Positions 17,629 through 27,304 of a stretch of DNA of 64,000 bases are shown here, piece by piece (position 1 is the first letter of the stretch; the number at the start of each line of letters is the position of its first letter). Origin of the DNA: Novosphingobium sp. MD-1 (GTDB lineage: Bacteria > Pseudomonadota > Alphaproteobacteria > Sphingomonadales > Sphingomonadaceae); contig NZ_BBXA01000026.1 in the NCBI RefSeq assembly GCF_001014975.1, positions 179,856 to 243,855 on the forward strand. Direction: 5' to 3'. Below the pieces are notes generated by a model, which was not told the origin of the DNA, did no database searches, and saw nothing but the letters and a program-made list of their open reading frames with translations. Position numbers and translations under genes: made by a program.

Positions 17629-18200
17629 GCGGCGGGCACCAGCGGGAAGCGCGCACCCAGGCTTTCCACCGCGAGTGCGCCGTCTCCCGACACGTCCAGC
17701 GCGTGATCGATCAGTTGGCCATAGGTGCTGCGGTTGAGCCGCGCTTCCGCGCCGTGGCGCACCGCCAGGTAGAACGCGGGGACTTCGGCGGTGCCGGCCA
17801 CACGCAACGGGTGCTCCGGCCCGGCCAGCACCACGTCGTCGGTGTTGAGCCGGAAGGCCAGCACCGGCCGGCTCCGCCCGTCCTCGTGCCGCACCTGCAT
17901 GTCGGTGGCGACGAACGCCGCGTCCTCGACCGCGATCGACAGCTTCTCGAACGGGGTGACCAGCCAGTGCCCGCCGTCCGCTTCCCGCCGCAGCAGACCG
18001 GAAAAGGCGCGCACCATGGCCGGGCGGCGGATCGGCGATCCTTCGTGGAACCACGTGCCGTCCGCCGCGATCCGCATGTGGCTGTCGCCCGTGCGTGCGG
18101 GCGCCCACTGGTCGAGCGGTGGCAACCGGCGGTCGGCGTGGGCCTCGGCCAGTTCCGCGAGCGACATGGCCGCGAGTTCGGGGGGCGGGGTATAGGGCAT
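17625..18200 (-). CDS. DUF1285 protein
   Basis: 191 residues of the DUF1285 family. It starts PPLDQWAPARTGDSHMRIAADGTWFHEGSPIRRPAMVRAF-like (quoted in part) and continues into a second beta-rich repeat (WLVTPFEKLSIAVEDAAFVA). The biochemical role of the family is not established. ATG 18200 is preferred because the 29 residues before it are Gly/Arg rich and unlike the family. It overlaps the NUDIX gene. Confidence 0.85.
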   Translation of the reverse strand: MPYTPPPELAAMSLAELAEAHADRRLPPLDQWAPARTGDSHMRIAADGTWFHEGSPIRRPAMVRAFSGLLRREADGGHWLVTPFEKLSIAVEDAAFVATDMQVRHEDGRSRPVLAFRLNTDDVVLAGPEHPLRVAGTAEVPAFYLAVRHGAEARLNRSTYGQLIDHALDVSGDGALAVESLGARFPLVPAA

Positions 18201-18223
18201 CGCGATTCCGATGCCAGATCGGA

Positions 18224-18733
18224 TCAGCCGCGCCAAGGCCCCAGCATGCCTTCCGCCGGCAACACCGCCGGATTGGCGGTGCGGCACAGCAGGCGGTGCT
18301 GCTCATAGGGACCGGGCAGGCGCCAGCCGCCCGTGTGGGCGTTGGCGAAGCCGAAGAACCGGCCGTAGTATTCCGGATCGCCGATCATCACTTGCGGCAG
18401 CGGCGCGCGGGGATCGATCGCGGTCAGGCTGGCGGTGACGAGCGCCTGGCCATAGCCCTTGCCCTGCAGCGCGGGCATCACCGCCACCGGGCCGACCATG
18501 ATCATCGGATGCGCGCGGCCGGCGCCATCGTTCAGCGCCACCGGCCAGCACTGGATCGTGCCCGCCAGCATGTCGTCATCGTCCAGCGCGGCGAACGAAA
18601 GGCCCTGCAGCCATTCGGTGCCCTCGCGCACCTTGTACGCGGTGCGCTGGCGGCGTTCCGGCTCGAAGGCGGTATCGAGCAGCTGCTCGACCAGCGCGGG
18701 ATCGACGTCGGCAAGGGGAATGATCTTGGACAC
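18224..18733 (-). CDS. GNAT family N-acetyltransferase
   Basis: 169 residues from GTG 18733. The acetyl-CoA binding motif A is visible as VGPVAVMPALQGKGYGQALV, followed by a last strand with PEYYGRFFGFANA, typical of YhbS-like acetyltransferases. The substrate is not evident. It sits 23 bp upstream of the DUF1285 gene in the same direction, probably in the same transcript. Confidence 0.85.
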   Translation of the reverse strand: MSKIIPLADVDPALVEQLLDTAFEPERRQRTAYKVREGTEWLQGLSFAALDDDDMLAGTIQCWPVALNDGAGRAHPMIMVGPVAVMPALQGKGYGQALVTASLTAIDPRAPLPQVMIGDPEYYGRFFGFANAHTGGWRLPGPYEQHRLLCRTANPAVLPAEGMLGPWRG

Positions 18734-18847
18734 GGGATGGGGGTGCCTTTGCGGCGGAACGGACAGGGAAGCGGCCGATAGCCCCCCGCTGCCCCCGCTG
18801 CAAGCGCTGGCGGGGTTGGCCACACCGCGCGCAGCCGGTCCCGGCTC

Positions 18848-20269
18848 TCAGCTTTCCGCGAACGCGAAGGGCTCGGCCGCGCGGCGGTAGTCATCCGGCA
18901 GGATCTCGCGGCCGATCGGCGGTTCGGCGCGCGCGGTACACTGCGCGCGGTGGCAGAGGCGGCAGGTGACGCCGATGGGTGTGGCGGATAGGCCCTGGGC
19001 ATCGGCGCCGGCGGCATAGGCCAGCTTCCCGGCGTGTTCGGCGGCGCAGGCGAGCGCGATGGCGCGGGTGGTCCGGGGCCGCTCGTGCCCGCCGCCGCCC
19101 GAAACCACCGTCCGCGCGATCGAGAAGAAGCGTTGGCCGTCGGGCAGTTCCAGCCATTGCGTGACGATCTCGCCGGGCGTGCGGAACACGGTGTGGACGT
19201 TCCACAGCGGGCAGCCGCCGCCATGCGCGGCGAAGGGAAAGCCCGCGCCGTCCAGCCGCTTGGACACGTTGCCCGCCGCGTCCACGCGCAGGAAGAAGAA
19301 CGGCACGCGCTCCTGCCCCGGCCGGCCCAGCGTGGTCAGGCGGTGCGCGACCTGTTCGAAGCTGGCGCCGAACAGGCCCGACAGCGCCTCGATGTCATAG
19401 CGCCGCGCTTCCACCGCGCGGGCGAACCGGTCATAGGGCATGACCAGCGCGGCGGCGGCATAGCCCGCCAGTGCGCGCCGCACGAGGTTGGCGGCGGTGG
19501 GGCTGGCGAAGCTTTCCCCCCGGATGATCGTCGAAATTTCGGGCCGCAGCGCGGTATAGGCGATGTGCAACGCGATGTTGTAGGCGCGGCTGGCCGGCGG
19601 CAGCGTATCGTCGAGCAGCAACTGTTCGTTGTGCCGGTCATAGCGGCGGATCGCATCCATCATCACGTCGGGCGGCAGGAAGCGCACGCGTACGCCCTGT
19701 TGGCGCAGCCATTCCGCACCACCGCCGGCGCGCTCGATCTCCGCGGCGAGTTCCTCGGCCTTCGAATCGAGCGTGGGGAAATAGTTGCGCCGCGCCGCCA
19801 CGAAGCGCCGCGCCTCGCCCACCGGGTCCGCCGCCGGATCGCCGCTGCCCTGGCCGCGCTGCGCCGCCAGCGCCTGCTGTTCGCGCAGGTAGGCACCATG
19901 CAGGCGCAGCATGGCCTCGGTCACGCCGGGGAAGTTGGTGGCGACATCGGCGACTTCCAGCGCGGGCAGGTCGATATCGGCGAAGATCGGATCGCGCAGC
20001 GCATCGCCCAGCCGCCGCGCGTAATCGTCGCGCTCGTCGGCGGCGAGGTCCGCCATGTCGAGCTTGTAGGCGCGGGCCAGGCGCAGCAGCAGGTCGGCGG
20101 TCAGCGGGCGCTGGTTGCGTTCCAGCAGGGCGATATAGCTGGGGGAAATGCCCAGTTCCTCTGCCATGGCCTGCTGGGTGAGGCCCAGCTCGCGGCGCAG
20201 GCGCTTGATGCGTGGCCCCAGGTAGAGCGGGCGGGCGGGGGACTTGGCGGAAGGGGGCGTGCTGGCCAT
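18848..20269 (-). CDS. XRE-type transcription regulator of the ScfR/RamB/PrpR family
   Basis: 473 residues. An N-terminal helix-turn-helix (RRELGLTQQAMAEELGISPS, then IALLERNQRPLTADLLLRLA) is followed by an ImmA/IrrE-like (peptidase M78) domain and a C-terminal short-chain fatty-acid-regulator domain with Cys (CPLWNVH; CRLCHRAQC). RamB-type proteins sense acetate/propionate metabolism and control glyoxylate-cycle genes. It is divergent from isocitrate lyase with a palindromic operator between them. Start ATG 20269 or 20278; both lie just inside the operator-proximal region. Confidence 0.88.
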   Translation of the reverse strand: MASTPPSAKSPARPLYLGPRIKRLRRELGLTQQAMAEELGISPSYIALLERNQRPLTADLLLRLARAYKLDMADLAADERDDYARRLGDALRDPIFADIDLPALEVADVATNFPGVTEAMLRLHGAYLREQQALAAQRGQGSGDPAADPVGEARRFVAARRNYFPTLDSKAEELAAEIERAGGGAEWLRQQGVRVRFLPPDVMMDAIRRYDRHNEQLLLDDTLPPASRAYNIALHIAYTALRPEISTIIRGESFASPTAANLVRRALAGYAAAALVMPYDRFARAVEARRYDIEALSGLFGASFEQVAHRLTTLGRPGQERVPFFFLRVDAAGNVSKRLDGAGFPFAAHGGGCPLWNVHTVFRTPGEIVTQWLELPDGQRFFSIARTVVSGGGGHERPRTTRAIALACAAEHAGKLAYAAGADAQGLSATPIGVTCRLCHRAQCTARAEPPIGREILPDDYRRAAEPFAFAES

Positions 20270-20294
20270 GGGCGGCATCCTGTCATGCCTGTAC

Positions 20295-20321
20295 AACTTT
20301 ACAACGAAAATCTGTAAAGTT
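20295..20321. promoter_or_regulatory. Palindromic operator between the regulator and aceA
   Basis: AACTTTACA (20295-20303) and TGTAAAGTT (20313-20321) are perfect inverted 9-mers separated by 9 bp in an AT-rich island of otherwise GC-rich DNA. The site is about 25 bp upstream of the regulator start and about 95 bp upstream of aceA. It resembles the short AAAGTTTGC-type sites of RamB family regulators and is likely bound by the adjacent gene product (inference). Confidence 0.7.
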
Positions 20322-20416
20322 TGACAACAGCACCGCGCGCCCGGTTCCGCGCGCGGATTCGACCCCTTATCCCGGCCTCAAGCACAGACGCATGACGCGG
20401 AAGGGAATCGGATACC

Positions 20417-22012
20417 ATGACCTACCACCAGACCATCGTCGAAGCCGGCAAGGCGATCGGCCCGTTCCAGCAGACCTGGGATGGCATCGAACCGGAATCG
20501 GTCGCGCGGATGCGCCTCCAGAACCGCTTCCACACCGGTCTCGACATCGCCCGCTACACTGCCAAGATCATGCGCCGCGACATGGCTGCCTATGACGCCG
20601 ATCCCGCGAACTACACGCAGTCGCTGGGCTGCTGGCACGGCTTCATCGGCCAGCAGAAGATGATCTCCATCAAGAAGCACTTCGGCACCACCAAGGGCCG
20701 CTACCTCTATCTTTCGGGCTGGATGGTTGCCGCGTTGCGCAGCGAGTTCGGCCCGCTCCCGGATCAGTCGATGCACGAAAAGACCAGCGTTCCCGCGCTG
20801 ATCGAGGAACTCTACACGTTCCTGAAGCAGGCCGACGCGCGCGAGCTGGGCATGCTGTTCCGCGATCTGGATGCGGCGAAGGCCGCGGGCGACGCGGTCA
20901 ACACCCACCGCCTGCTGCACAAGATCGACGAGTTCGAAACCCACGTTGTGCCGATCATCGCCGACATCGACGCCGGCTTCGGCAATGCCGAGGCGACCTA
21001 CCTGCTGGCCAAGAAGTTCATCGAGGCGGGCGCCTGCTGCATCCAGATCGAGAACCAGGTCTCGGACGAGAAGCAGTGCGGGCACCAGGACGGCAAGGTC
21101 ACCGTTCCGCACGAGGACTTCCTCGCGAAGATCCGCGCCGTCCGCTATGCCTTCATGGAACTGGGCGTCGATGACGGGATCATCGTGGCGCGCACCGATT
21201 CGCTGGGTGCCGGCCTGACCAAGCAGATCGCCTTCGTCCGCGAGCCGGGCGACATCGCCGACCAGTACAACAGCTTCCTCGATTGCGAGGACGTCGATAC
21301 CGCTAACCTTGGCCACGGCGACGTCCTGATCACCCGCGACGGGAAGCTGGTGAAGCCCAAGCGCCTGCCTTCGAACCTCTACCAGTTCCGTCCGGGAACC
21401 GGCGAGGACCGCTGCGTGCTCGATTGCATCACCTCGCTCCAGAACGGCGCGGACCTGCTGTGGATCGAAACCGAAAAGCCGCACATCGGCCAGATCGGCG
21501 GCATGGTCAGCCGCATCCGCGAGGTGATCCCCAACGCCAAGCTGGTCTACAACAACTCGCCCAGCTTCAACTGGACGCTGAACTTCCGCCAGCAGGTGTT
21601 CGACGCCTGGGAAGCGGCCGGCAAGGACGTTTCCGCCTATGACCGGGCGCGCCTGATGAGCGTGGACTACGACGGCACCGAGCTTGGCGTCGAGGCCGAC
21701 GAGCGCATCCGCACCTTCCAGAAGGACGCGGCGCGCGAGGCGGGCATCTTCCACCACCTCATCACGCTGCCGACCTATCACACGGCCGCGCTCAGCACCG
21801 ACAACCTCGCCAAGCGCTATTTCGGCGAAGAGGGGATGCTGGGCTACGTGAAGCAGGTCCAGCGCGAGGAAATCCGCCAGGGCATCGCCTGCGTGAAGCA
21901 CCAGAACATGGCCGGCTCCGACATCGGCGACGACCACAAGGAATACTTCGCCGGGGAAGCCGCGCTCAAGGCCGGCGGCGCCCACAACACGATGAACCAG
22001 TTCGCCGCCTAA
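20417..22012 (+). CDS. aceA: Isocitrate lyase (long form)
   Basis: 531 residues. The enzyme splits isocitrate into succinate and glyoxylate, the first step of the glyoxylate shunt that allows growth on acetate or fatty acids. The catalytic loop KQCGH is at about 219-223, preceded by the metal/substrate block PIIADIDAGFGNAEATYLLA. WIETEKPH and YNNSPSFNW further on are also conserved. KQCGH rather than KKCGH and the length near 530 mark the long ICL class found in many Pseudomonas and sphingomonads. A purine-rich Shine-Dalgarno (GGAAGGGA) precedes ATG 20417. Confidence 0.95.
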   Translation: MTYHQTIVEAGKAIGPFQQTWDGIEPESVARMRLQNRFHTGLDIARYTAKIMRRDMAAYDADPANYTQSLGCWHGFIGQQKMISIKKHFGTTKGRYLYLSGWMVAALRSEFGPLPDQSMHEKTSVPALIEELYTFLKQADARELGMLFRDLDAAKAAGDAVNTHRLLHKIDEFETHVVPIIADIDAGFGNAEATYLLAKKFIEAGACCIQIENQVSDEKQCGHQDGKVTVPHEDFLAKIRAVRYAFMELGVDDGIIVARTDSLGAGLTKQIAFVREPGDIADQYNSFLDCEDVDTANLGHGDVLITRDGKLVKPKRLPSNLYQFRPGTGEDRCVLDCITSLQNGADLLWIETEKPHIGQIGGMVSRIREVIPNAKLVYNNSPSFNWTLNFRQQVFDAWEAAGKDVSAYDRARLMSVDYDGTELGVEADERIRTFQKDAAREAGIFHHLITLPTYHTAALSTDNLAKRYFGEEGMLGYVKQVQREEIRQGIACVKHQNMAGSDIGDDHKEYFAGEAALKAGGAHNTMNQFAA

Positions 22013-22080
22013 GCCCCGGCGGACTGGCAAAGCAATCCTCGCGGCAATCAAGCCCCGAAGATCCAAGAAGGAGACCCACC

Positions 22081-22239
22081 ATGGCTGAACCTGCACGTGC
22101 CCGCGCGGTCCTCTCGACCGAGGACTTCAAGCTGATCCGCGAAGCCGTACTGCACTATCTGAAGGCGATCGAGGACCAGCCGGAATCGGTGAAGTTCTCG
22201 AACCTCTACCACCGGCTCGGCAGCGCGATGGGGCGCTGA
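22081..22239 (+). CDS. Small protein downstream of isocitrate lyase
   Basis: An open frame of 52 codons with a strong Shine-Dalgarno (AAGGAGA, 8 nt before ATG 22081). It encodes a mostly helical peptide with TEDFKLIREAVLHYLKAIED in the middle and LYHRLGSAMGR at the end. Codon use is like the neighbours and a strong terminator follows 32 nt after the stop, so it is the last gene of the aceA transcript. I do not recognise a domain. A role in isocitrate lyase control is only a positional guess. Confidence 0.75.
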   Translation: MAEPARARAVLSTEDFKLIREAVLHYLKAIEDQPESVKFSNLYHRLGSAMGR

Positions 22240-22271
22240 TCCCGCACGGAACTTTCCTGGGGAGGAAAGCT

Positions 22272-22311
22272 GGCCCGCCACGCACGCCCGCGTGGCGGGC
22301 CTTCGCGTTTT
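22272..22311 (+). terminator. Rho-independent terminator of the aceA unit
   Basis: A perfect 12-bp stem, GGCCCGCCACGC/GCGTGGCGGGCC, with a 6-nt loop, followed by TTCGCGTTTT. Confidence 0.85.
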
Positions 22312-22345
22312 GGCCCCTTTCCCGCCCTTTCGCGGCGATCGCCAT

Positions 22346-22379
22346 GCAAAAACCCCTCCAGACGGTGATCCGGAGGGGT
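22346..22379 (-). terminator. Rho-independent terminator of the PilZ gene
   Basis: On the minus strand ACCCCTCC and GGAGGGGT form an 8-bp stem that runs directly into TTTTT. It lies 30 nt behind the PilZ stop. Confidence 0.75.
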
Positions 22380-22408
22380 CTCGGGAGGAAGCTCGGGAAG
22401 GTCGGACG

Positions 22409-22747
22409 TCAATGCGCGTGGGCGCGACCCTGAGGGAGGATGCCGAAAACGGCTTCCAGCAGGTCCTCGGCGATGGGTTTGAGGAACTGGCAACCGGAAA
22501 CATAGCCGTTCGTCCAGACCACTTTGGCATCGACCAGGATGTTCGGCGGAATGCGCAGGCAGATGTCGGCGTTGGGGCTGAGTTCGGAATAGGTTTCGAT
22601 CCGCGATCCGTGCGTGGAAATGTCCACGATCTTGCACAGCGCGCTGCCCAGCATGTCGCCGCTCACCTTGGCGTCGGCAGCCACCTGTGTGCGGCGCGCC
22701 TTACGGCGCTGGCTCAAATCGACCTGTTGATATTCGGCAGAGACCAT
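22409..22747 (-). CDS. PilZ domain protein (cyclic di-GMP binding)
   Basis: 112 residues made of a single PilZ domain. The c-di-GMP contacts are present: RRKARR near 14-19 (RxxxR motif) and DISTHGSRIET near 41-51 (D/NxSxxG motif). Such stand-alone PilZ proteins report c-di-GMP level to motility, adhesion or exopolysaccharide systems; the partner is not evident here. It has its own terminator and is probably monocistronic. Confidence 0.88.
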   Translation of the reverse strand: MVSAEYQQVDLSQRRKARRTQVAADAKVSGDMLGSALCKIVDISTHGSRIETYSELSPNADICLRIPPNILVDAKVVWTNGYVSGCQFLKPIAEDLLEAVFGILPQGRAHAH

Positions 22748-23390
22748 CGGTGTTGTTCCGCAGGATTGTGTTTAATGGGGATACACTAGGTCTGGCTAAA
22801 AAGTGGTTAAGAGCGGGCCGTGCGGCGTGCTCGAAAAAGACCTTTGTTTACCATTGCTTGCCCCGCCAGAGCGCCGCGAAGCCCTGCTGCTCGCGGTGGC
22901 ACCTGAACCATGTTCCGCAGGAATCGGCGTGGGCAAAGCCAGGCTTTGCCCGGCCCAAGCAAGCCTGTTCTTGATAAACTCAACTGATTAGGTAGATATA
23001 ACGCGTCCGGGCGACGCTTCCCTCTCCCTTCGCCGTCCGGACCGCGGCTTTTGATGGATGTCAGCTTGCTCCGCGTCACCAACGGCTAAAGCGCACGAAC
23101 CCGGGCGACCTCGCCAGCTTCGTGTTCCGTGAACAGGAGAATGCGAATGTCGAGAGCAGCCCAGTCGTCACCATCCCCGTCCCGGTCCGGCCCACTGGCG
23201 CGCATTCCGCGCCGTCGGGCCGTGCCGCCATTGCCTCATCCCTCATGGGCGCGTGGCGACAGTGGCGAAGGGCGCCCCCGGCCGGCGGCGGTCACGGCGA
23301 CCGACTTCTGGGACCGGCTCGGCCTGTAGGCTGGCCGGTCCCGGAAACGGGGTTTTGACACCAGATTGCGGATGGGTGACCAAAGGCAAG
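22748..23390. other. 643-bp gap between PilZ and the amidotransferase gene
   Basis: A long, mostly gene-free stretch. It contains a perfect palindrome, GGGCAAAGCC-A-GGCTTTGCCC, at 22931-22951, an AT-richer segment at about 22970-23000 (TTGATAAACT ... TAGATATAACG) that could hold a promoter pointing right, and one possible small gene (23147-23329). I see no tRNA or recognised ncRNA in it. Confidence 0.5.
23147..23329 (+). CDS. Possible small basic, Ser/Pro/Arg-rich protein
   Basis: 60 codons from ATG 23147, which follows ACAGGAGAATGCGA, a good Shine-Dalgarno. The product is Ser/Pro/Arg rich at the start and ends with TATDFWDRLGL. An alternative frame over the same DNA is also open, as expected at this GC content, so reality is uncertain. 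It precedes the amidotransferase gene by 61 bp. Confidence 0.35.
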   Translation: MSRAAQSSPSPSRSGPLARIPRRRAVPPLPHPSWARGDSGEGRPRPAAVTATDFWDRLGL

Positions 23391-24083
23391 ATGAAGACAG
23401 CGCTGATCATTCGCCACGTTCCCCACGAGGGGGTGGCGGGCTATCGAGACCCGATCGAGCAGGCGGGTTACGCGGTCGACCGTATCGACGTGTCGGACCC
23501 GGCCTTTGGCTCGCTCGATCTGCGCGAACCCGACCTGCTCATCATGATGGGCGGCCCGATGGGGGTCTACGAACACGAGGACCACCCGTGGATACGTTGC
23601 CAGATGCGCCGGCTGGCGCTGCGGCTGGAAGCGGACCGGCCCACGCTGGGTGTCTGCTTCGGCGCGCAGATGATCGCCGCCGCCATGGGCTCTGCTGTCT
23701 ATCCCGGCGGCGCCCGGGAAGTGGGCTTCCATCCGGTCAGCGTCCACGCCGGGGACAGCCCGTTGCGCCATGTCGAAGGCGTGCCGGTGCTGCACTGGCA
23801 TGGCGATACGTTCGACCTGCCCGAAGGCGTGGAACTGCTGGCGTCGAGCCACGTCTATCGCCACCAGGCGTTCCGGCGCGGGCGCAATCTGCTGGCGCTG
23901 CAATTCCACGCGGAGATGGGCGAGGACCCCCGCTTCGACGCCTGGATCGAACAGTCGCCGGACGATGTCGCGGAGGCCGGCCACAGCCCGGAAACGCTGC
24001 GCGCGGCGCACGAGGCGCATGGGCCGGGCGCGGTTTCCGCCGGGCGCCGCATGATCGCGGAATGGCTGGACGCGCTCGGTTGA
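23391..24083 (+). CDS. Class I glutamine amidotransferase-like protein
   Basis: 230 residues of the COG0518 (GuaA N-domain-like) family. The nucleophile Cys89 is in LGVCFGAQMIAAAMG, the His in LLALQFHAEMGED, and MMGGPMGVY forms the oxyanion region. It is a stand-alone amidase domain with no synthetase partner beside it. Similar proteins have been linked to gamma-glutamyl hydrolysis or are unassigned. ATG 23391 is chosen for the typical start MKTALIIRH. It converges with cysH. Confidence 0.82.
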   Translation: MKTALIIRHVPHEGVAGYRDPIEQAGYAVDRIDVSDPAFGSLDLREPDLLIMMGGPMGVYEHEDHPWIRCQMRRLALRLEADRPTLGVCFGAQMIAAAMGSAVYPGGAREVGFHPVSVHAGDSPLRHVEGVPVLHWHGDTFDLPEGVELLASSHVYRHQAFRRGRNLLALQFHAEMGEDPRFDAWIEQSPDDVAEAGHSPETLRAAHEAHGPGAVSAGRRMIAEWLDALG

Positions 24084-24109
24084 GCGCTGCCCAGGCCCTG
24101 GGAAGCATA

Positions 24110-24943
24110 TCAGAAGATCGGATCGTATCCCGGTGGCACGTCGTCGATGCCGGAACTGCTGTCGGTCGATCCCGGCACATGGATGCCGCATTCGGTCTTG
24201 TCCCAGCCCTTCCAGCGGCCCGACCGCGGGTCTTCGCCGGGGGCGACCTTGCTGGTGCAGGGCGCGCAGCCGATCGAGGGGTAGCCCAGCGCCACCAGCG
24301 GATGGCGCGGCAGCCCATGCCGGTCCATCCAGCCTTCGAGGTCGTCCTTGGTCCAGCTCGCCAGCGGATTGATCTTCAGGCGGCCCTGCGCGTCGGAATG
24401 GTCGATCTCGAAGCGGGGCAGCCCCGCGCGCGTGGCGGACTGGAAGCCCTTGCGGCCGGTGATCGAGGCATCGAAGTGCAGCAGCGCCTGCGCCAGAGGC
24501 TGGACCTTGCGGATTTCGCAGCAGCCGTCCGGGTCCCACGACCAACGCAGGCCGTTGTCGTCCTTCTTCGCGAGCACCTCGGCGTCCGGCTCCACGATCT
24601 GCAGCCCGGTCAGCCCCAGGTGCGCCACCAGTTCGTCGCGATAGGCGACCGTTTCCGGGAAATGCTTGTGCGTTTCGAGGAACAGCACCGGGGTGGCCGG
24701 ATCGATCTGCGCGATCAGGTGGAGCAGCACCGCGCTTTCCGCGCCGAAGCTGGACACGACGGCAAGATCGCCGGCCAGCCGGTCGCGCAGCACGCCGCGC
24801 AGCATGTCCTGCGTGTCGCTGCCGCGGAACAGGTTGTTCAGCCGGATCGCGTCGGTTTCGGTGAAGCGCGGCGCGGTGTCGATCCGATCGACGCGCCGGC
24901 CCTGCGCCCGGGCATCCTGCTTGCGCGCCGCCGTTTCCGCCAT
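24110..24943 (-). CDS. cysH: Phosphoadenylyl/adenylyl-sulfate reductase
   Basis: 277 residues. The PP-loop nucleotide-binding motif is VVSSFGAESAVLLHL near 72-86. Cys141-Cys142 (GCCEIRK) and Cys226/Cys229 (GCAPCTSK) supply the four ligands of the [4Fe-4S] cluster found in APS reductases, and the catalytic Cys252 is in TECGIH. It should therefore reduce APS (or PAPS) to sulfite with thioredoxin. It is the last gene of the sulfate-assimilation operon, directly after the DUF934 gene. Confidence 0.92.
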   Translation of the reverse strand: MAETAARKQDARAQGRRVDRIDTAPRFTETDAIRLNNLFRGSDTQDMLRGVLRDRLAGDLAVVSSFGAESAVLLHLIAQIDPATPVLFLETHKHFPETVAYRDELVAHLGLTGLQIVEPDAEVLAKKDDNGLRWSWDPDGCCEIRKVQPLAQALLHFDASITGRKGFQSATRAGLPRFEIDHSDAQGRLKINPLASWTKDDLEGWMDRHGLPRHPLVALGYPSIGCAPCTSKVAPGEDPRSGRWKGWDKTECGIHVPGSTDSSSGIDDVPPGYDPIF

Positions 24944-24944
24944 G

Positions 24945-25371
24945 TCAGGCCAGCCCGTGCCGCTTGGCCCAGATCGCCGCACGGCCATCGACCGTCTTCT
25001 GGTAGACCTCCGGCCAGGTAGCCAGCGCCTTGTCCGCCGCCGCGCGATCGATCGCCTGATTGGGCGCGAAGCTGTCGAAGCCGCAGCGGCGCATGTGCGA
25101 AAGCTGGTCCAGCAGGACGTCGCCCACCGCACGCAGTTCGCCGTCATAGCCGTGTTCGCGCAGGATGCGCGCCGCCGAATAGCCGCGCCCGTCGGTGTAG
25201 GCGGGGAAATTCACCTCGACGAGGCTCAACCGGCCAAGATGCGGCAGCAGGATGCGCGCATCGTCGCCCGGTTCGATCCGCACGGCCGAGGCGTTGGTCT
25301 GTTCGGCGAAGGCGTCCACGGTCACGGCCGGATCGGCCACAGGTTCGTCATCGCGATAACGCAGCGCGTTC

Positions 25372-25379
<8 letters not shown>
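24945..25379 (-). CDS. DUF934 protein, sulfite-reductase associated
   Basis: 144 residues. The family pattern is visible in LGRLSLVEVNFPAYTDGRGY, LREHGYDGELRAVGDVLLDQ and HMRRCGFDSF. DUF934 genes sit between cysI and cysH in many proteobacteria and are thought to assist sulfite reduction, possibly as an electron-transfer partner where CysJ is missing; this is not proven. It overlaps the cysI end by 8 bp and is followed by cysH within 2 bp. Confidence 0.88.
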
Positions 25380-27006
<1,627 letters not shown>

Positions 27007-27007
27007 G

Positions 27008-27304
27008 TCAGATCACCCAGTTGCCGGCGGCGGGGTCGGCGGGCTTGAGGGAAAGGTCGAGCCGGACGGTGGGGCCAAGCGCGCGGATGCGTTCCTTGAT
27101 ATGCGCGGGGCGCACGCCTTCGCCGGTCACCGATGCGTCGATGGCGTAGGAGCCGACCACGCGCTGCGCGGCTTCCTCGCGCGCGAGGATCGCTTCGGGG
27201 TGTTCGCCCGCGTCCACCGCATCGTTGACGTGGCGCGACCAGCCTTCGCCGGTCCACCAGATCACGTCCCCGGTCTTGAGATCGTTGCCGGTCAGGACTT
27301 TCAC
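27008..27304 (-). CDS. DUF2849 protein
   Basis: 98 residues. KVLTGNDLKTGDVIWWTGEGW at the start and GVRPAHIKERIRALGPTVRLD near the end are typical of DUF2849, a small alphaproteobacterial family that always accompanies cysG/cysI genes. Function is unknown; a role in siroheme delivery or sulfite-reductase assembly is an inference from context. It overlaps cobA by 4 bp and precedes cysI by 1 bp. Confidence 0.88.
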   Translation of the reverse strand: MKVLTGNDLKTGDVIWWTGEGWSRHVNDAVDAGEHPEAILAREEAAQRVVGSYAIDASVTGEGVRPAHIKERIRALGPTVRLDLSLKPADPAAGNWVI

